DNA of 64,000 nucleotides, taken from NCBI GenBank assembly GCA_018350325.1, contig JAEVLN010000001.1, positions 5,051,254-5,115,253 on the forward strand. The letters run 5' to 3'. Origin of the DNA: Globodera rostochiensis (lineage: Eukaryota > Nematoda > Chromadorea > Rhabditida > Heteroderidae). This document shows, piece by piece, positions 12,021 to 23,928 of the stretch. Both the position numbers and the translations under genes were made by a program. Within the stretch, counting starts at the first letter, position 1, and every line of letters starts with the position of its first letter. The notes beneath the pieces were generated by a model. That model did no database searches and was not told where the DNA came from. It was given only the letters and a program-made list of their open reading frames with translations.

Positions 12021-12601
12021 CCTTCCGTTTGTCGACTCATCGCCTTTCCATATAATGAAAGCTTTGTGGCTTTTGAGAAATGACTGTTTCCTTCAGATTT
12101 GGCCAATAATCCAATTTGGTGGCCAATGGGGGCAAGGGGCGGTAGCAGATTTGTGGGGAGTATGGGTGGGTGGAAGGGGGTGGGTGGGGTGCGGGGGGGG
12201 GGAGGGATATGGCGACGATGGCACAGGATGCTGCTGCTATGTGGGAGGGAGTACGGTAGGGCAAGGGACGTCTCGGGGGAAGGGCCTAATTGGCGCTGCC
12301 CCTCCGTCTCTTTCCCCCGTCTCTCTCTCCCTCTTAATGCATCCCGACATAACGAGATTTCGCCGATGGCACTTTCCATGCTTCTGGGTCCCTAATTCAG
12401 TTACGACAGGAGAGCCCCTCGGGCACTATTCCATTGACAATTTTATCTACGGTTGGCAAAATTGAGTTATTCTCAATCAAACTCTCGAACCGGCAGCCTC
12501 GACTCGACAAGCAATTGCCAATATCTCTGTGCCAATGATCTCATTTTAGCTCCATCGCAGCGCAATTCAACCAACTTACAAATTAGCTAAACGCTTTCAT
12601 A

Positions 12602-15489
12602 ATGAGCTTGGCCAACCAAAATCACTCCGGCGCCGGAAGCGCATCTTCACAATCGACCGCCGAAATGTCTTCCTCCAGCCAAACGCACGACCACACGGAA
12701 CAGTCCCTCCAGTCCCTCCAGCAGCTGAACATTTGCGGAGCCCACAATTTGCCCCATCAGTTGACGTCCGAATCGGCAGCCGCCCACCTGTCGTCTTTGT
12801 CGGCGGCCGCCACTTTGTCCGCGCTAATCCCCGACCCGGCCGGAATGCTTTCTGCTGTCGGAATCCAGCAGGTCGGTGGGTCAGTCGGAGATTGGTCAGA
12901 ATTGGATTTGACGGGAAGCCGAAGAATGAGCCTTGAGAAGGGGAGGGATGGGGGGGGGGGGGAGGGGGCGGAGGATGATTCAATCAGGGGATGGGACGCT
13001 GATAATTGAATATGGGATGGGGAAGAGTGAGTTGGAGGAACTGGAGGAGCCGGGGAGGTGGAAGGAAGGGGCAGATAAACGCATTTTCATAATTCACTGG
13101 CACCAAATTGAGTTTTGCCTAATTTGTACAAACACCAAATTTGATTTTGGCAGGAAGAGCTTGGCTAAGAGAAGGTTCAGTGTTTAGAGTGCCTTTCTGT
13201 CGGGAAGGATTTACTTTTCCTCCCCGCCGGGCGGGCGGATCACTCGGCGCCTTTTGCTTCTTTCGGCGAAAGTCCAATTTTATTTTAATTTTACTTTAAA
13301 GGAATTGAAACCGGCGACTTTGCCCGACTTCTCCCACTACAATCACTACGCTTCTGCAACCAATATTAAACCGATCATCGATGGACACAACGTTTTATCA
13401 GCTGCGACAGTCATGGGACAGTCGACAAATGGACAGACATTGGGTGGGTAATGAATGGCACGGCACGGCACGGAATGGGTCGGTCGGTCGGGCATTTGCC
13501 TTGAAGTCGTGCCGGGTTATGTTCATGTGATAAATATTCTGAGACTGCGACAGGGAGGGGGACTAACTCCTCAGACTCCCCCCCCCCCGTCCCCCAACCC
13601 GTCCAATTCGTTCAACTTAGCTGCTGCTCACCAACAATCGTCCCTCAAACGCATCAAAGCCGAACCTCGTCCCACGCCATCCGTTGGAACAGCAAACATT
13701 TTCAGCCATTCCTCTTACCCATCCGCACCGGCTCGGTCAGTTCTTGTGAATATTAAAGAAGCTTCTTCTTCCCCTAACCGATTTCCAAGTGAACGAACAA
13801 ACCGATTCCGTTTTCAGAGGGTTTTTATCCAAATTCCGGTTTTTGTGTTTTGATTTATCTTGATTCAATCTGTTCACATCTCTGGCATAGCCTTGGGTAA
13901 TGTTTTTAAGCCATTGGCAAATAATTTCGTCAGTCAGTTTGCTTAGTTCAGTCGCCGTCATCGGACAACGTTCAGCCAAGAACAATTAGCCGAATTGGAC
14001 AACGCCTTTACGAAGTCTCATTATCCGGACATTTACATTAGGGAGGAATTGGCAAAGTTAACAAAGCTAAACGAAGCGAGAATCCAGGTAAAAGTTCGTC
14101 CCTTTGGATTGAGGGTTATTTGCATAATTTGGGATATGAGGCTTTTGGATAAAGGAGGGGGGGGGGGTGTCCACTTTGCCGGGTCATTGCTTTCAATAAC
14201 ATAACACTGACTATGAGGGCAAAAGTTCTCCCCAGAATTGTTTGCCTCGAGATAATTCTGCCCAAATTGAGGGTTCGGCCAAGCAAAAGGGTAATTAATT
14301 CGGTCCATAGAACTCATTCGAGGATCGTCCTCCATTCCCGGGAGGGTTGGGCAAGTCAATTCGGGGGAGGGGGGGGGGAGACTCTTGAAAAAGCCTAATT
14401 ATGATGTGAGGGGAGGGGAGGGGGCACAGGGAGTCAATTGTTCGTAGAAGAAACAAATTTACTCCCCTGCAGGAAAGGGAGGCGCAATTTACCGCAAAAT
14501 TTGGAGGGGCACATCTGCCAACAGTGGGAGACGGACGGGGGGGGGGGAGGACGGGGGGGGAGGGGGGGGGGCATTGTGCAAAAGAAGGAAGGGATTATCC
14601 GGATTTAGGAAGGTTTAAAAGAGTGAATTTGGGGAATTCGGAGGAAAGTCGAAGATGATGAGGGACGGCACTAAAACTGAAAGGGATTTGGGGATTGAGC
14701 AATTGGGAAAAGAACTGACATTTCGTTGTATTTTCAGGTTTGGTTTCAGAATCGACGTGCAAAGGTTTCAAAATTATTCAAATGGAAATTCAAATCCATT
14801 TCAGTACCGAAAGCAGGAAAAGCAAATGAACAAAGCGGCGTCTTCGGCGGCGGTAGTCGGAGGGCCAGCCGGACTCGGCCCAATGCTGGCCCAGGCCCAA
14901 GCCCAGGCGGCCTCCCATATGATTCAACAGCAAATCAGCGCAGGAGGAGTCCAAAATGGCGGGGGACGGACGGCTTTGGGGGCCGAGTCCGGCGGCGGAA
15001 TGGCCGGAGGCTATGGGACGGCGGGGGCCGGGAGCGGCTCGGGCAGAGGAACCACGGCGACGACGGGAGTTGGCAGCGCGGTCGGGTTGGAGAACTATTG
15101 GTAAGAATTGGGAGAAGCTGCTGATTTGAATGACTTAAACGGAATTCTCTCCCCTAAGGTGTTCTTCTTACCAAATGCCGACATCGATGAGTCGGCCGCC
15201 GATGGCTATGCATTACGGGGGAATGAATTACGGAATGGGCTTTGGTCAGATGATCGCCAGGTAATTACATAATTATTGGAGGATTGCCTAATTAATAGCA
15301 ATCATTCATTCGTTCATTTTCTTCCAATTCAGCTCTCAGCTGAACTGCTTCAGCACAGAGGCGGCCGGAGACATTTACAATTTTTACAACAAACAGCAGC
15401 AAACTTCCGGCGCCACTTCCGCAACAATCGCCGCCATTCAGCAGACCTCCGCGGCCGCCACAAACAGTCAACAACAGCAGAACTACTAG
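12602..15489 (+). CDS. unc-42: Paired-like homeodomain transcription factor, UNC-42/PROP1 class
   Basis: Eight exons (12602-12871, 13302-13443, 13558-13735, 13952-14087, 14738-14764, 14805-15100, 15159-15260, 15333-15489) total 1308 bp and encode 435 aa with matching phases. The homeodomain is split over three exons. It starts [19 protein letters not shown], continues [15 protein letters not shown] and NEARIQ, and ends [16 protein letters not shown]. The RRHRTTF start and [17 protein letters not shown] recognition helix resemble PROP1 and nematode UNC-42, a neuronal identity factor acting in the nucleus. Flanking regions are Ser/Gln-rich and Ala/Gly-rich, and the tail ends with Gln-rich sequence. 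The 650-bp intron within the homeodomain holds long G runs. The class call is strong; the exact orthologue name rests on remembered motifs. Confidence 0.82.
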
Positions 15490-16137
15490 CAGAACCAGCA
15501 GAACAACTCGAAATGATTGGGGGGGGGGGGGGGGGTACGGTACTCGCGGGAATGATTACCGTATCATATTGTCGGTGGACTTTTGAACGTTTTGTGCGTA
15601 TTTCTTTTCCATTTATTGCCAACACATTCTCATAATTAGCGACCAAAAATGTTTGTTTCCTCCTCTTTCCAATTGACTCCTTCAGCTCTTTTTTGCCGCG
15701 CCTTCCCCGCCGAAATTTTTTCTTCATTTGGCCGGCATTGGTCCGGCTCCTGCAGTTTCTGTCCCGGATAGCAAAAGAATGCTTCTTCAAAAACCATTTC
15801 CGGGCCCGGCTTTCCTAAAGGGGTTAAATAGCTTAGAAATCCCTCCCCCCCCCCCCCTAATTACCCAAAACTTTCATCGCGTTTGTATATTGGAAGATGC
15901 CGCCTTTCAGTCCGATTTGGAGCACTGACAAAACCGACGAATTGGCATCCACCTTGGCATTACGCACCGGATCTCTGCAATTTTAAAAGGCCTGATCAAA
16001 CACCGTGGCGGATCACTTCAGATCGTTTTGTTTGATTTTGTTGAGTTTAAAAAAGTTATAGACTTTCAATTGACACTAAACCGATGTGTAGTAACCCTAA
16101 TCCGAAAATTGCCAAGGAGACCCTTTCCCGGTTCTTT
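15490..16137. other. Intergenic region downstream of homeobox gene
   Basis: No gene was recognised. A G run (15520-15535) and a C run (15843-15856) are present, with otherwise mixed sequence that should contain the 3' UTR of the homeobox gene. Confidence 0.4.
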
Positions 16138-16795
16138 TCAAATTAACATTTTGACTTTGCTTCGGTCTACCGAACGGCATGCGACTCCCAAATTCGACCT
16201 GTTCGCGATGAATGTGGCGTTGATCCGAAAGCTTCGCTCCCCCAACTCCTCCCCCGTCACTTGCAATTTGCCACAGTCTGCGCCAGAATTGCCCCTATCA
16301 AATTAAGTTTGGCCGTAATTTGTCAAATTTGTGTTCGTTCACTTGTCACCGACGGCTTCTCTCACTTCGCCGCAAATTAGCCAATCTGTGGGAAAGGGTA
16401 ATTTGCTTAATTATTGCGTTGCTTTGCGTTACGTTTGTTGACGAACCGGAGGGAGGCGAGCACACTGTTGAAGAAAAGAAGAAAAAGTTGACACAAATAA
16501 AACAAATTGTTCGAAGTTACCTCTTCCGCATGATGCCGTTCCAATTGGGCAACTTCCGCACATTTTCCAACTCCGCGTCCGGATAATTCACGCGAAAGCG
16601 AACGACACGGACGGCCGGTTCGGTGAGCGTTTGGCCAAAAGAAGCGAGCGGAATTGTCGAGATTATGAGGGAAAAGCGAAGGAAATGCCGGGCAATGCAC
16701 GGCAATGGGCCGCGGGGGTTGGGGCGGCGACTTGCACAAACTTTTGAGGGCGGAGGAACACAGCCGGCGGCGTTCGTCATTATGCGAAGGAATCG
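16138..16795 (-). CDS. Possible small secreted protein, weakly supported
   Basis: On the minus strand a frame near 16690-16510 reads RFSLIISTIPLASFGQTLTE, then VRVVRFRVNYPDAELENVRK, and ends at a good donor (AAGAG|GTAACT). It looks like a signal peptide plus mature start. A second frame at about 16290-16138 reads NSGADCGKLQVTGEELGERS, then FRINATFIANRSNLGVACRS, and a stop at 16138-16140. It has two potential N-glycosylation sites. The linking exon between 16500 and 16300 could not be placed in a consistent phase. It may be a real gene with an exon I could not place, a degraded gene, or chance. The start position is only the first ATG in the frame. Confidence 0.28.
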
Positions 16796-16920
16796 AAATG
16801 AATCGGACGAAACAATGGCGGGCAGAAAGTCACTAGCCCCCAGCAGATTGAGAGGAATTGCGAGCAGAAACCCCCTCCCTCTAAAGCCCTCCAAAACCCA
16901 TCCATTTTCGATGGAAAGCA

Positions 16921-16958
16921 CTCCCCGCCACCCCCCCCCCCCCCCCCCCCCCCCCCCC
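16921..16958. repeat. Long C homopolymer
   Basis: An almost pure C tract of about 30 bases, one of the longest in the window. Many shorter C or G runs occur elsewhere between genes and in introns. Confidence 0.9.
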
Positions 16959-17484
16959 ACCCCGCCCCGTCTCAATCAACCCAGATCGCTACCCCACCCA
17001 ACCAACGCCCCAATTTTCATTTTGTTCACCAAAAGCGTTCTTTCATCAAATAGACTGACTACACAAAGAACCAGATGGACCGGGGGGGGGGGGGAAATGA
17101 ATAATCGAACGAATGGAAAGAAGTTGGAGGTGATGGTCTGGACAGGATAAGCATATTCATTCAGAAGCAGGATCGTGCGGGTAATGGGACAAAAGTGACA
17201 TTAGACGGATGGCCGAGGGTAATTGGGCCAAAATCAAGTTTTGCAAAAATGGGAATTGGTCGGATTACGCCAACAGAGAGAGAGAGAGAAGCCGCAAGGA
17301 TGGAACGCCCCAGGGGATTCCGGAATGCGTCCATTGCATATCAAAGACGTAATTGGCGTGTTCCCCCCCCCCATCCCATCCCATCCCATCCCATCCCATC
17401 TCATCCGTCCGTCCTGTCCATGTTTGATTCCACCAATCCTTCCATCATTCATCCGCCCGCCCCCTTCCTGTGCATTCCGTCCGA

Positions 17485-18983
17485 TTAATTGCCGCAATGG
17501 GCACCTCCACAAAAGCGTCGCGACCGTTCAACCATGGAGTCGATCAGGTTGTTGACAAATTCAAATCCGGTTTTGATCTGTGCCTGGGCAGTGCCGGAGG
17601 TGTCCGCGATGATCTGAATGGAAAGGCTTTATGCCTAAACATAACAAAAGACCCTAAAAGTTTGATCGATCCAATCAAAAGCATATTCATTTTGCCGACC
17701 TTTCGGCATCCGACATTCAGCAACGAGTCAATTCCTAAACTTTGAGAGCTTGGCTTGTTCTTGATGCAATTATTCAGTGCGTTGTCGATGATGGCCGCCC
17801 AATCATTGACCGGTGTTACACTGAATCCAATCAATCAGTCAAAGTGATCGAGATTACCAACCAGCTTATGCCAACTCACAGCTGTTTCTTGATGTTGGCC
17901 ACACATTGGTCCACTTTGGAGTTTGATCCGATGGAAGGAGCGGCCCGTGAGCCGCCTTGCACCGCCTCATGAATGGCCTCTGCGATGCCGGCGATCCGTC
18001 TCTTCAAATCGTCGCGTGCCTCGTCAATGCACTCGCAGACATTTGTTTTGGAAGTGCGCAGTTGCTCCAAACACTCCGACCCAGCAGCCGCCGTGTCACA
18101 CGAGTTCAGCACTGAACAGCAACATCAGCAGATAAAGCGACTATTCACTGGTGGATTGGTTGGTTACCTTGACAATGTTTCTGATAATAGCCGAGAAAAG
18201 GCGACTTCAGGCACTTCTGGGTGGAGCCGGCTCTCTCGGGCTTTCTTTCGGCACAGAAGGCGAGTCGGGAATGGATCCAGATGTAGTCTGAGATGGAGTC
18301 AATCACTTGTTCTCGGATGCCAAAGGCGCCCTCCTCTAAGTCTGGGATCTCCAGCGGTCCACTGAACTCGCAAATCATCACTCCTCGCCGCGGGGGAAAG
18401 GGAAGTAAACGACCTGAAGTCTGGCACCTTCTTCTTCAAGCAACTTTCCGCTTCGGACCCAATCGCTTTTGAGATTTGTTCCCGAATGCACTTTTGTTCA
18501 TCTGCTGGCGTCGACAGAATGGCCTTTATGGCACCAGTGGCAAACTGAGAAGAAGTTAGAATATTACGGCATAACGAATTATTGTCCCGAATTGTCTCCC
18601 ACCGTTCGGCAGATTGAACATTCCCTCAGAGGGCCGTTCCGATCCCACGCCTTTGCGTCCAAATCAGCCAATGCCAGCACACAACGCTCATTCTGATTGG
18701 CGTCGCCGATGCTCTGCGCAAAGCAAGCCCCAGCCGCCCGTCTGACCATTTAAGGAGCAATTGCCAACGGCACAGCAATTTCGGCAACAATTTGCCATTA
18801 TGCAACTGACCGTGTGTGCTCCTTCAACTCCTGCTCAAAGCCGGCGTAATCCCTGTCCAATTCGCCTTTCAAACACTTCAAATAGGTGCCGAGCAGCTCC
18901 TTGCTGTTGCATTCTGTCGCTGATTCACTGTTTGGCAAAAGTAACAAGAAGGTGAGGGCGAAGATTACTGTGGGAACAAACAT
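17485..18983 (-). CDS. Secreted cysteine-rich protein, 20 cysteines, family not recognised
   Basis: Seven exons (18983-18811, 18741-18603, 18544-18414, 18361-18168, 18111-17880, 17820-17700, 17613-17485) sum to 1119 bp with every phase consistent, giving 372 aa. The start MFVPTVIFALTFLLLLPNSES is a clear signal peptide. The mature part has 20 cysteines, an even number, spaced through helical, charged sequence such as ACFAQSIGDANQNERC, LRECSIC, DEQKCIREQISKAIGSEAES and NVCECIDEARDDLKRRI, and ends RRFCGGAHCGN. No catalytic motif is visible. Related nematode secreted families with unknown-function cysteine repeats exist, but I cannot assign one. A role outside the cell follows from the signal peptide only. 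The splice-consistent seven-exon structure makes the gene itself well supported. Confidence 0.75.
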
Positions 18984-19919
18984 TTTCTAAAGTGGGATGG
19001 AATGGAAATTCGGTTGGATGTAAGGGATTTGTGGGGGGGGGGGGGGAATCAACAAGCGGTGAACAAATGGCTGCCAGAGGACGTCGTCCACTACGACGGA
19101 TAATGGGGAAATCCACCAAAATACAAGTTTTTGCCCCCGTCGAGTGGTTGAGTGGTGCAGAGGCGGAATTGCTGTGCCTTTCAAAGCTGGATAATGCCGT
19201 CAATGCTTATAAACGCAAAGGATAAATGGTCAGATCATCCGCTAGCGATGGGCGGGGGGGGGGGGGACAGCGAAAAAATCGGAGGGGAAAGGAAGTGAAG
19301 GGAAGGCTCTCTCTCGGTGACCCCCGCCGCCTGCACATTTCCATCATCTGCCCTGCTGATCCACCGGCATCGGGTGAATGCGTCTCCTCTGCTGGTCTAT
19401 GCCGATCTTTCCGTTATTTGGGAATGGCGATGGATGATTGATAAGAGATAATCGGGGTTAATCAGAATTAGGGCATGGGAGGGAGGGAGGGAGGAGGGAG
19501 TAACGGCCTTCGTTCGTAGAGTGCAAAAGGAAAAAGCGAGATAGTAAGCAAAACTAAGCGATTCGGATCGTTAGAAAGCTTGAAACATTTTTGGACCCAT
19601 AATTTTTTTTTGAGAATTATTAGGTGGCTTAGCTTATGCTTTTCAAATAATTCCTACTCATCGGGCATACCGAATTTGTTTGATTTGGTCGGGTGTGAAG
19701 AATTTATGGAATGTTATTTGAGGAAAGAAATGTCAAAAATTCGATGTATTGGAGGGGATCTGAACCTGGGTCGTTTGAAAATAGTGTAAATAAATTTTGG
19801 CGTTTCGCCTATTTTTGTCTGCAATTGGTGCGATAGTGAATCAGTGGTCTCATTGATTTGTAAGGCTTGACTAAAATAGCTATTCGTTACTTTTTTGTTG
19901 AATTTAGAACTTGCGTTCC
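18984..19919. other. Intergenic region between divergent genes
   Basis: This should contain the promoter of the cysteine-rich secreted gene (minus) and of eEF1-gamma (plus). G runs occur at 19034-19046 and 19252-19266, with a GGGA/GGAGGG-rich patch at 19477-19498. No gene or specific regulatory motif was recognised. Confidence 0.4.
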
Positions 19920-19921
19920 AG
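19920..19921 (+). promoter_or_regulatory. Candidate spliced-leader acceptor of eEF1-gamma
   Basis: The sequence GCGTTCCAG ends one base before the start codon at 19923. An AG directly ahead of the ATG of a highly expressed nematode gene is typical of a spliced-leader trans-splice acceptor. The upstream TTTAG at about 19906 is an alternative. Confidence 0.4.
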
Positions 19922-19922
19922 A

Positions 19923-22033
19923 ATGGCGCCGAAATTATATGGAAATCCAGACAATTTTCGTGTGCAGAAGGTTCTAATTTCTGCCAAATTGGCCAAAAAA
20001 AATCTTAAAGCGATTCCTCAACTCCCACCATCGGACCGCTTCCCATTGGGACTGGTGGGCTTCGAATTTGTGCCTTTCCCTCGCAATTCAAAAATCCATT
20101 CACAGGCACCCGCTTTTGAGGATGGAAACGTTTGTTTGTTTGGCGCTGAAGCAATTTGCAAATATCTTTTGGGACAAAACTCCGCATATTTGCCACAGGT
20201 TTTGCTTTTAACCTTTAATTAAAGATCTGTGAGAGAGTTCCCTTAACCATGAGTATTTAAAATCTTGATAAAATTAAATTTCCAGAATCCGGAAATGGAC
20301 CAATGGATTGGGTAACTTGTGTCTGAGCCTTTGTTTTTCTTTATTTTGTGACATTAAGTTGGGCTGAGTGTAATTTGCTGCCGAATGTCCTTTCCTATGT
20401 GCTGCCATCTGTTTCCGCTGCCAAAATTGATTCCAACACTTTGGAATTGGTATTTTGTGTCTTCACAAAATTGTTAGATTAAATCCGAAATAGGCCAAGA
20501 AAGAGCTGCTTGCCCAACTTTCGATCTTCAACCAAATTCTGCTTCACAAAACTTTTCTAGTCGGTGAGCGTTTGTCACTCGCGGATATTTCTGCTGCTGC
20601 CAATTTGTTGCCGGTGCTTTTTTGTTTTGTTTTGACGTCAAATTCACTTTTTGTGTCAAAGGCATACCAACACGTCCTGGGAGACGCGGCGCGCAGTGAA
20701 CTTGAGAACGTGAATCGGTGGTTCCAAACGGTGATCAACCAACCGGAAGTCTTAGAAGTTATCGGAGAATTCGTTTTCATCAAACAGCCATCGACATTCA
20801 ATGGTGGGCATCCATTACTAATCTGAGAGACCTTTTTAAAAATTGAAGAAAAAGAACACGGCAAGATTGTGGGCGTTGGCAAACCCGCAAAGAAAGAGAA
20901 GGAGGCCAAACAAGAGAAGCCAAAAAGTGCCGAAAAGGAGAAGCAACCGAAGAAGAAGGCGAAGGAAGAAGCCGAGGAGGAAATGGACGCAGCCGAGCAG
21001 GCTATCGCCGACCAACCAAAGTTCACGGATCCTCTGGCGGCGCTGCCTCCCGGTTCATTTGTGATGGACTCTTTCAAACGCGTCTATTCCAATGAGGACA
21101 CAGCGACCAAAGCCATTCCCTACTTTTGGGAGAACTTTGACCCCTTTCATTACAGGTTCTTTTTGGGGGGAAAAGTGCTACAGATGGAAGGTTTGACCAA
21201 AATTTTGAAAATAACAATTTTTTATTGAGCTCGTGTAAAATGTTGGGACGGAAAATAGTCTATTTATAGGCAGAGTTTTGCTTGTTATTAGCCGGAAACT
21301 GAAATAAAAACGAATAAAAGTTTAAGGTACTGTCGATTATTGGGTCGCAAATCCAAATTTTTTGTCTTATGTTCCGTACTTTAGCTGAACGTCATGAAAA
21401 TTTGATTTGCGAGACCATAACCGATAAGTACCAAGTTTAGTTCAATCGTATATCAAAGTATTTTATACCTATTAACGTTCTTATTTTTAGCATTTGGTTT
21501 TCCGAGTACAAATATCCCAATGAACTCAAAGTATGAATTGGTCTCTAACTGCCTGTTGTTAAAACAAACTCATTTAGCTTACCTACATGTCCTGCAATTT
21601 GATTGGCGGTATTGACGAAAAATAGTTAAATTGCTTTCTTTTTATTTTAGGAATGTTCCAACGGCTTGAAAAACTGAAGAAAAATGCATTTGCATCCGTT
21701 TGTTTGTTCGGTGAGTTTGTGGCTCTTATCGCTTATTCCAATCCGCTGAAATATGTTTAGGCACTGACAACAACTCGACAATTTCGGGTGTTTGGATTTG
21801 GCGTGGTCATCAGTTGGCGTTCGATTTGAGCCAGGATTGGCAAGTTGACTACGAAAGTTACGATTGGAAAAAGCTCGACCCAAATGACGAGAACAGCAAG
21901 AAAATGGTCAATGAGTACTTGATGTGGGAGGTAGGTTTGGGCATTTTCATTTATGTAAAAATGATTTTAAATTTTCTTTTTCTAGGGAGACTTTGGCGGC
22001 AAAAAGTTCAACCAGGGAAAAATCTTCAAATGA
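19923..22033 (+). CDS. eef-1G: Elongation factor 1-gamma
   Basis: Ten exons (19923-20198, 20286-20311, 20359-20449, 20494-20803, 20849-21155, 21491-21530, 21578-21608, 21651-21710, 21761-21930, 21986-22033) sum to 1359 bp and give 452 aa, close to the usual length of about 430. The N-terminal half is the GST-like domain ([40 protein letters not shown]). A Lys/Glu-rich linker follows. The conserved C-terminal domain has [52 protein letters not shown] and the family end NQGKIFK. It is a subunit of the eEF1B complex, which supports GTP exchange on eEF1A during cytosolic translation. It converges with the RNR2 gene 345 bp away. Confidence 0.97.
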
Positions 22034-22378
22034 TTTTGGTTATCCGCTAGCCTAAGAAATTTGACAAGGATTTGATTGTTGATTGATTGTTATCATACTT
22101 TTGTTGGATAAAGTGTTGTGCTTCAACTACTTGTAAGGGAGTTAAGGTGTAGGTGGGCAATCTTAGGCGGATGGAAAACATTGGCCCGGGATCATTTTAG
22201 AATCTACAGAAGACTGCTTTTTACAGGGGTCGCGTTTTGTCCGTGGGAATTTAGTCCGATTTTCTGCCATTTTTCTAGTGTACAAGAAAATAATGTTTTT
22301 GAGCAGAGCCGAGATTAGGAAAGTTTATTAAAGAAATGTTGAGTATCTCAAAGTCAGCTCGATATGAAACCAAACAGC

Positions 22379-23928
22379 TTAAAAATCGGCGTCAAGACGA
22401 AACTCGCGTTGTTCTTCCGTAGAAATTACCCCCATCTTTTGATATTCAGACACTTTCTTCTCGAAAAAGTTGGTCTTGCCTTGAATCGACAGGTTCTCCA
22501 TGAAATCGAATGGATTAGTCACATTGTAGGTCTGAAATTGTAAAAATAAAAATCATTAAAATTTGACTTGCCTTATCGTAGCCCAGCTCCACAATCAAGT
22601 GATCAGCGACGAATTCAATGTATTGGCACATTCTAAATGCAAAAAAAAACGTACGGTCTACACAATTTCAATTTACAGCCCGGCGTTCATGCCGATCATG
22701 TTGACCGGAAGTGCATCGGTGAGGTATTCCTGGCAAGCGATATTCAAACAGTGGAAAAACGATTCATCAAACAAAAACCTTTTCGATTTTGACCGCATCG
22801 GAGATTATTTCATAAATGCGCTCCTTGGTGGGCGTGTGCTTCAGGTGACGGTATAATAGACATGCGAAGTCCCTGTGTAAGCCCTGGAAATTGAGTGACA
22901 CTTTCCGTGTAACGAAAAACCGAACACAAACTTCGTCACGGGAGATCAGCTCATTGCTGTGTGTTAGGCCAGGCAGAAGGCCACGTTTTTTTAGCCAGAA
23001 AATTGCGGCAAAACTTCCTGAGAAGAAAATGCCCTCAACTGCAGCAAACGCAACGAGTCTTTCCGCAAAGGTCGCCTCCAAACTCGCAACCCAACGAAGT
23101 GCCCAGTCAGCCTTCTTCTTGATAAATTCAAACTCGAAAATCGCATTGAAAAGCTTGGCACTAAAAGTAAGCAATAAAATAGCAGCATTAATTATTTACT
23201 TTATTTGCCAATTTAAAGGAAAAATGAATACCGTTCGTCCGAATCCTTAACGTAAGAGCTGATTAGCATCGAGTACATTTCCGAATGAATGTTTTCAATG
23301 GCAATCTGGAAGCCATAAAAGCAGCGGGCCTCAGGAATTTGAACCTCTTGGGCAAAACGCCCCACCTAAGGAGAAGCAAAGAATATTTCGAACATTCATC
23401 TGATAAAAATAGTGGAATTTTTAACTCGGCATATTTCATTTAAATATGAGTTTTAATGATTATTCAGATAGAATCAACAATTTAAAAATAAATGTCAAAT
23501 AATACCAAATTTTCGTTAACAATCCCATCAGAAGCTGCAAAAAATGCGAGCACTCGAGAAATGAAGAAACGCTCTTGATCGTTCAAACTCTTCCAATCGG
23601 AATTATCTTTTGACAAATCGACCTATAATAATTATTGGATTTTCAAATGTTTTTTCGTAATTCTTAACAGAATGGTTAAAGTATGCTGCGATAGGGCTAT
23701 CGGATTCGGTGAAAATGTCCGCGTGGCGAAATATCCGATTTAGTCGAGAAAGAAACCCGTATGTAATGGCATGAAACCAAAGTAAAGTCTTTTTTTTTGA
23801 GAGTAACGTACCTCCTCAACCGTCCAAAATGAAGCAACAGCCTTCTTGTAAAATTGCCATATGTCAGGATATTTGATTGGAAAAATGACAAAACGGTTCG
23901 GGTTTTCTTGCAGCAGTGGTTCATCCAT
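22379..23928 (-). CDS. rnr-2: Ribonucleotide reductase small subunit (R2)
   Basis: Eight exons (23928-23812, 23622-23506, 23365-23232, 23160-22932, 22883-22779, 22729-22677, 22632-22572, 22531-22379) sum to 969 bp and encode 322 aa. R2 landmarks are complete: [14 protein letters not shown] with the iron-ligand Asp, [16 protein letters not shown] (here YGFQ) with Glu and His ligands and the radical Tyr, [36 protein letters not shown] and the C-terminal RLDADF that docks on R1. The enzyme makes dNTPs in the cytosol in S phase. The last intron (22571-22532) has a GC donor, AAG|GCAAGT. The N-terminus is about 50-60 residues shorter than in many eukaryotic R2 proteins, so a 5' exon may be missing. 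It is divergent from POLE3. Confidence 0.96.

Noticed and set aside
11842..12465. 207-codon Gly-rich frame and its opposite-strand Pro-rich frame
   Set aside because: Both arise from the CCTTGCCGGAGGGG minisatellite and low-complexity DNA.
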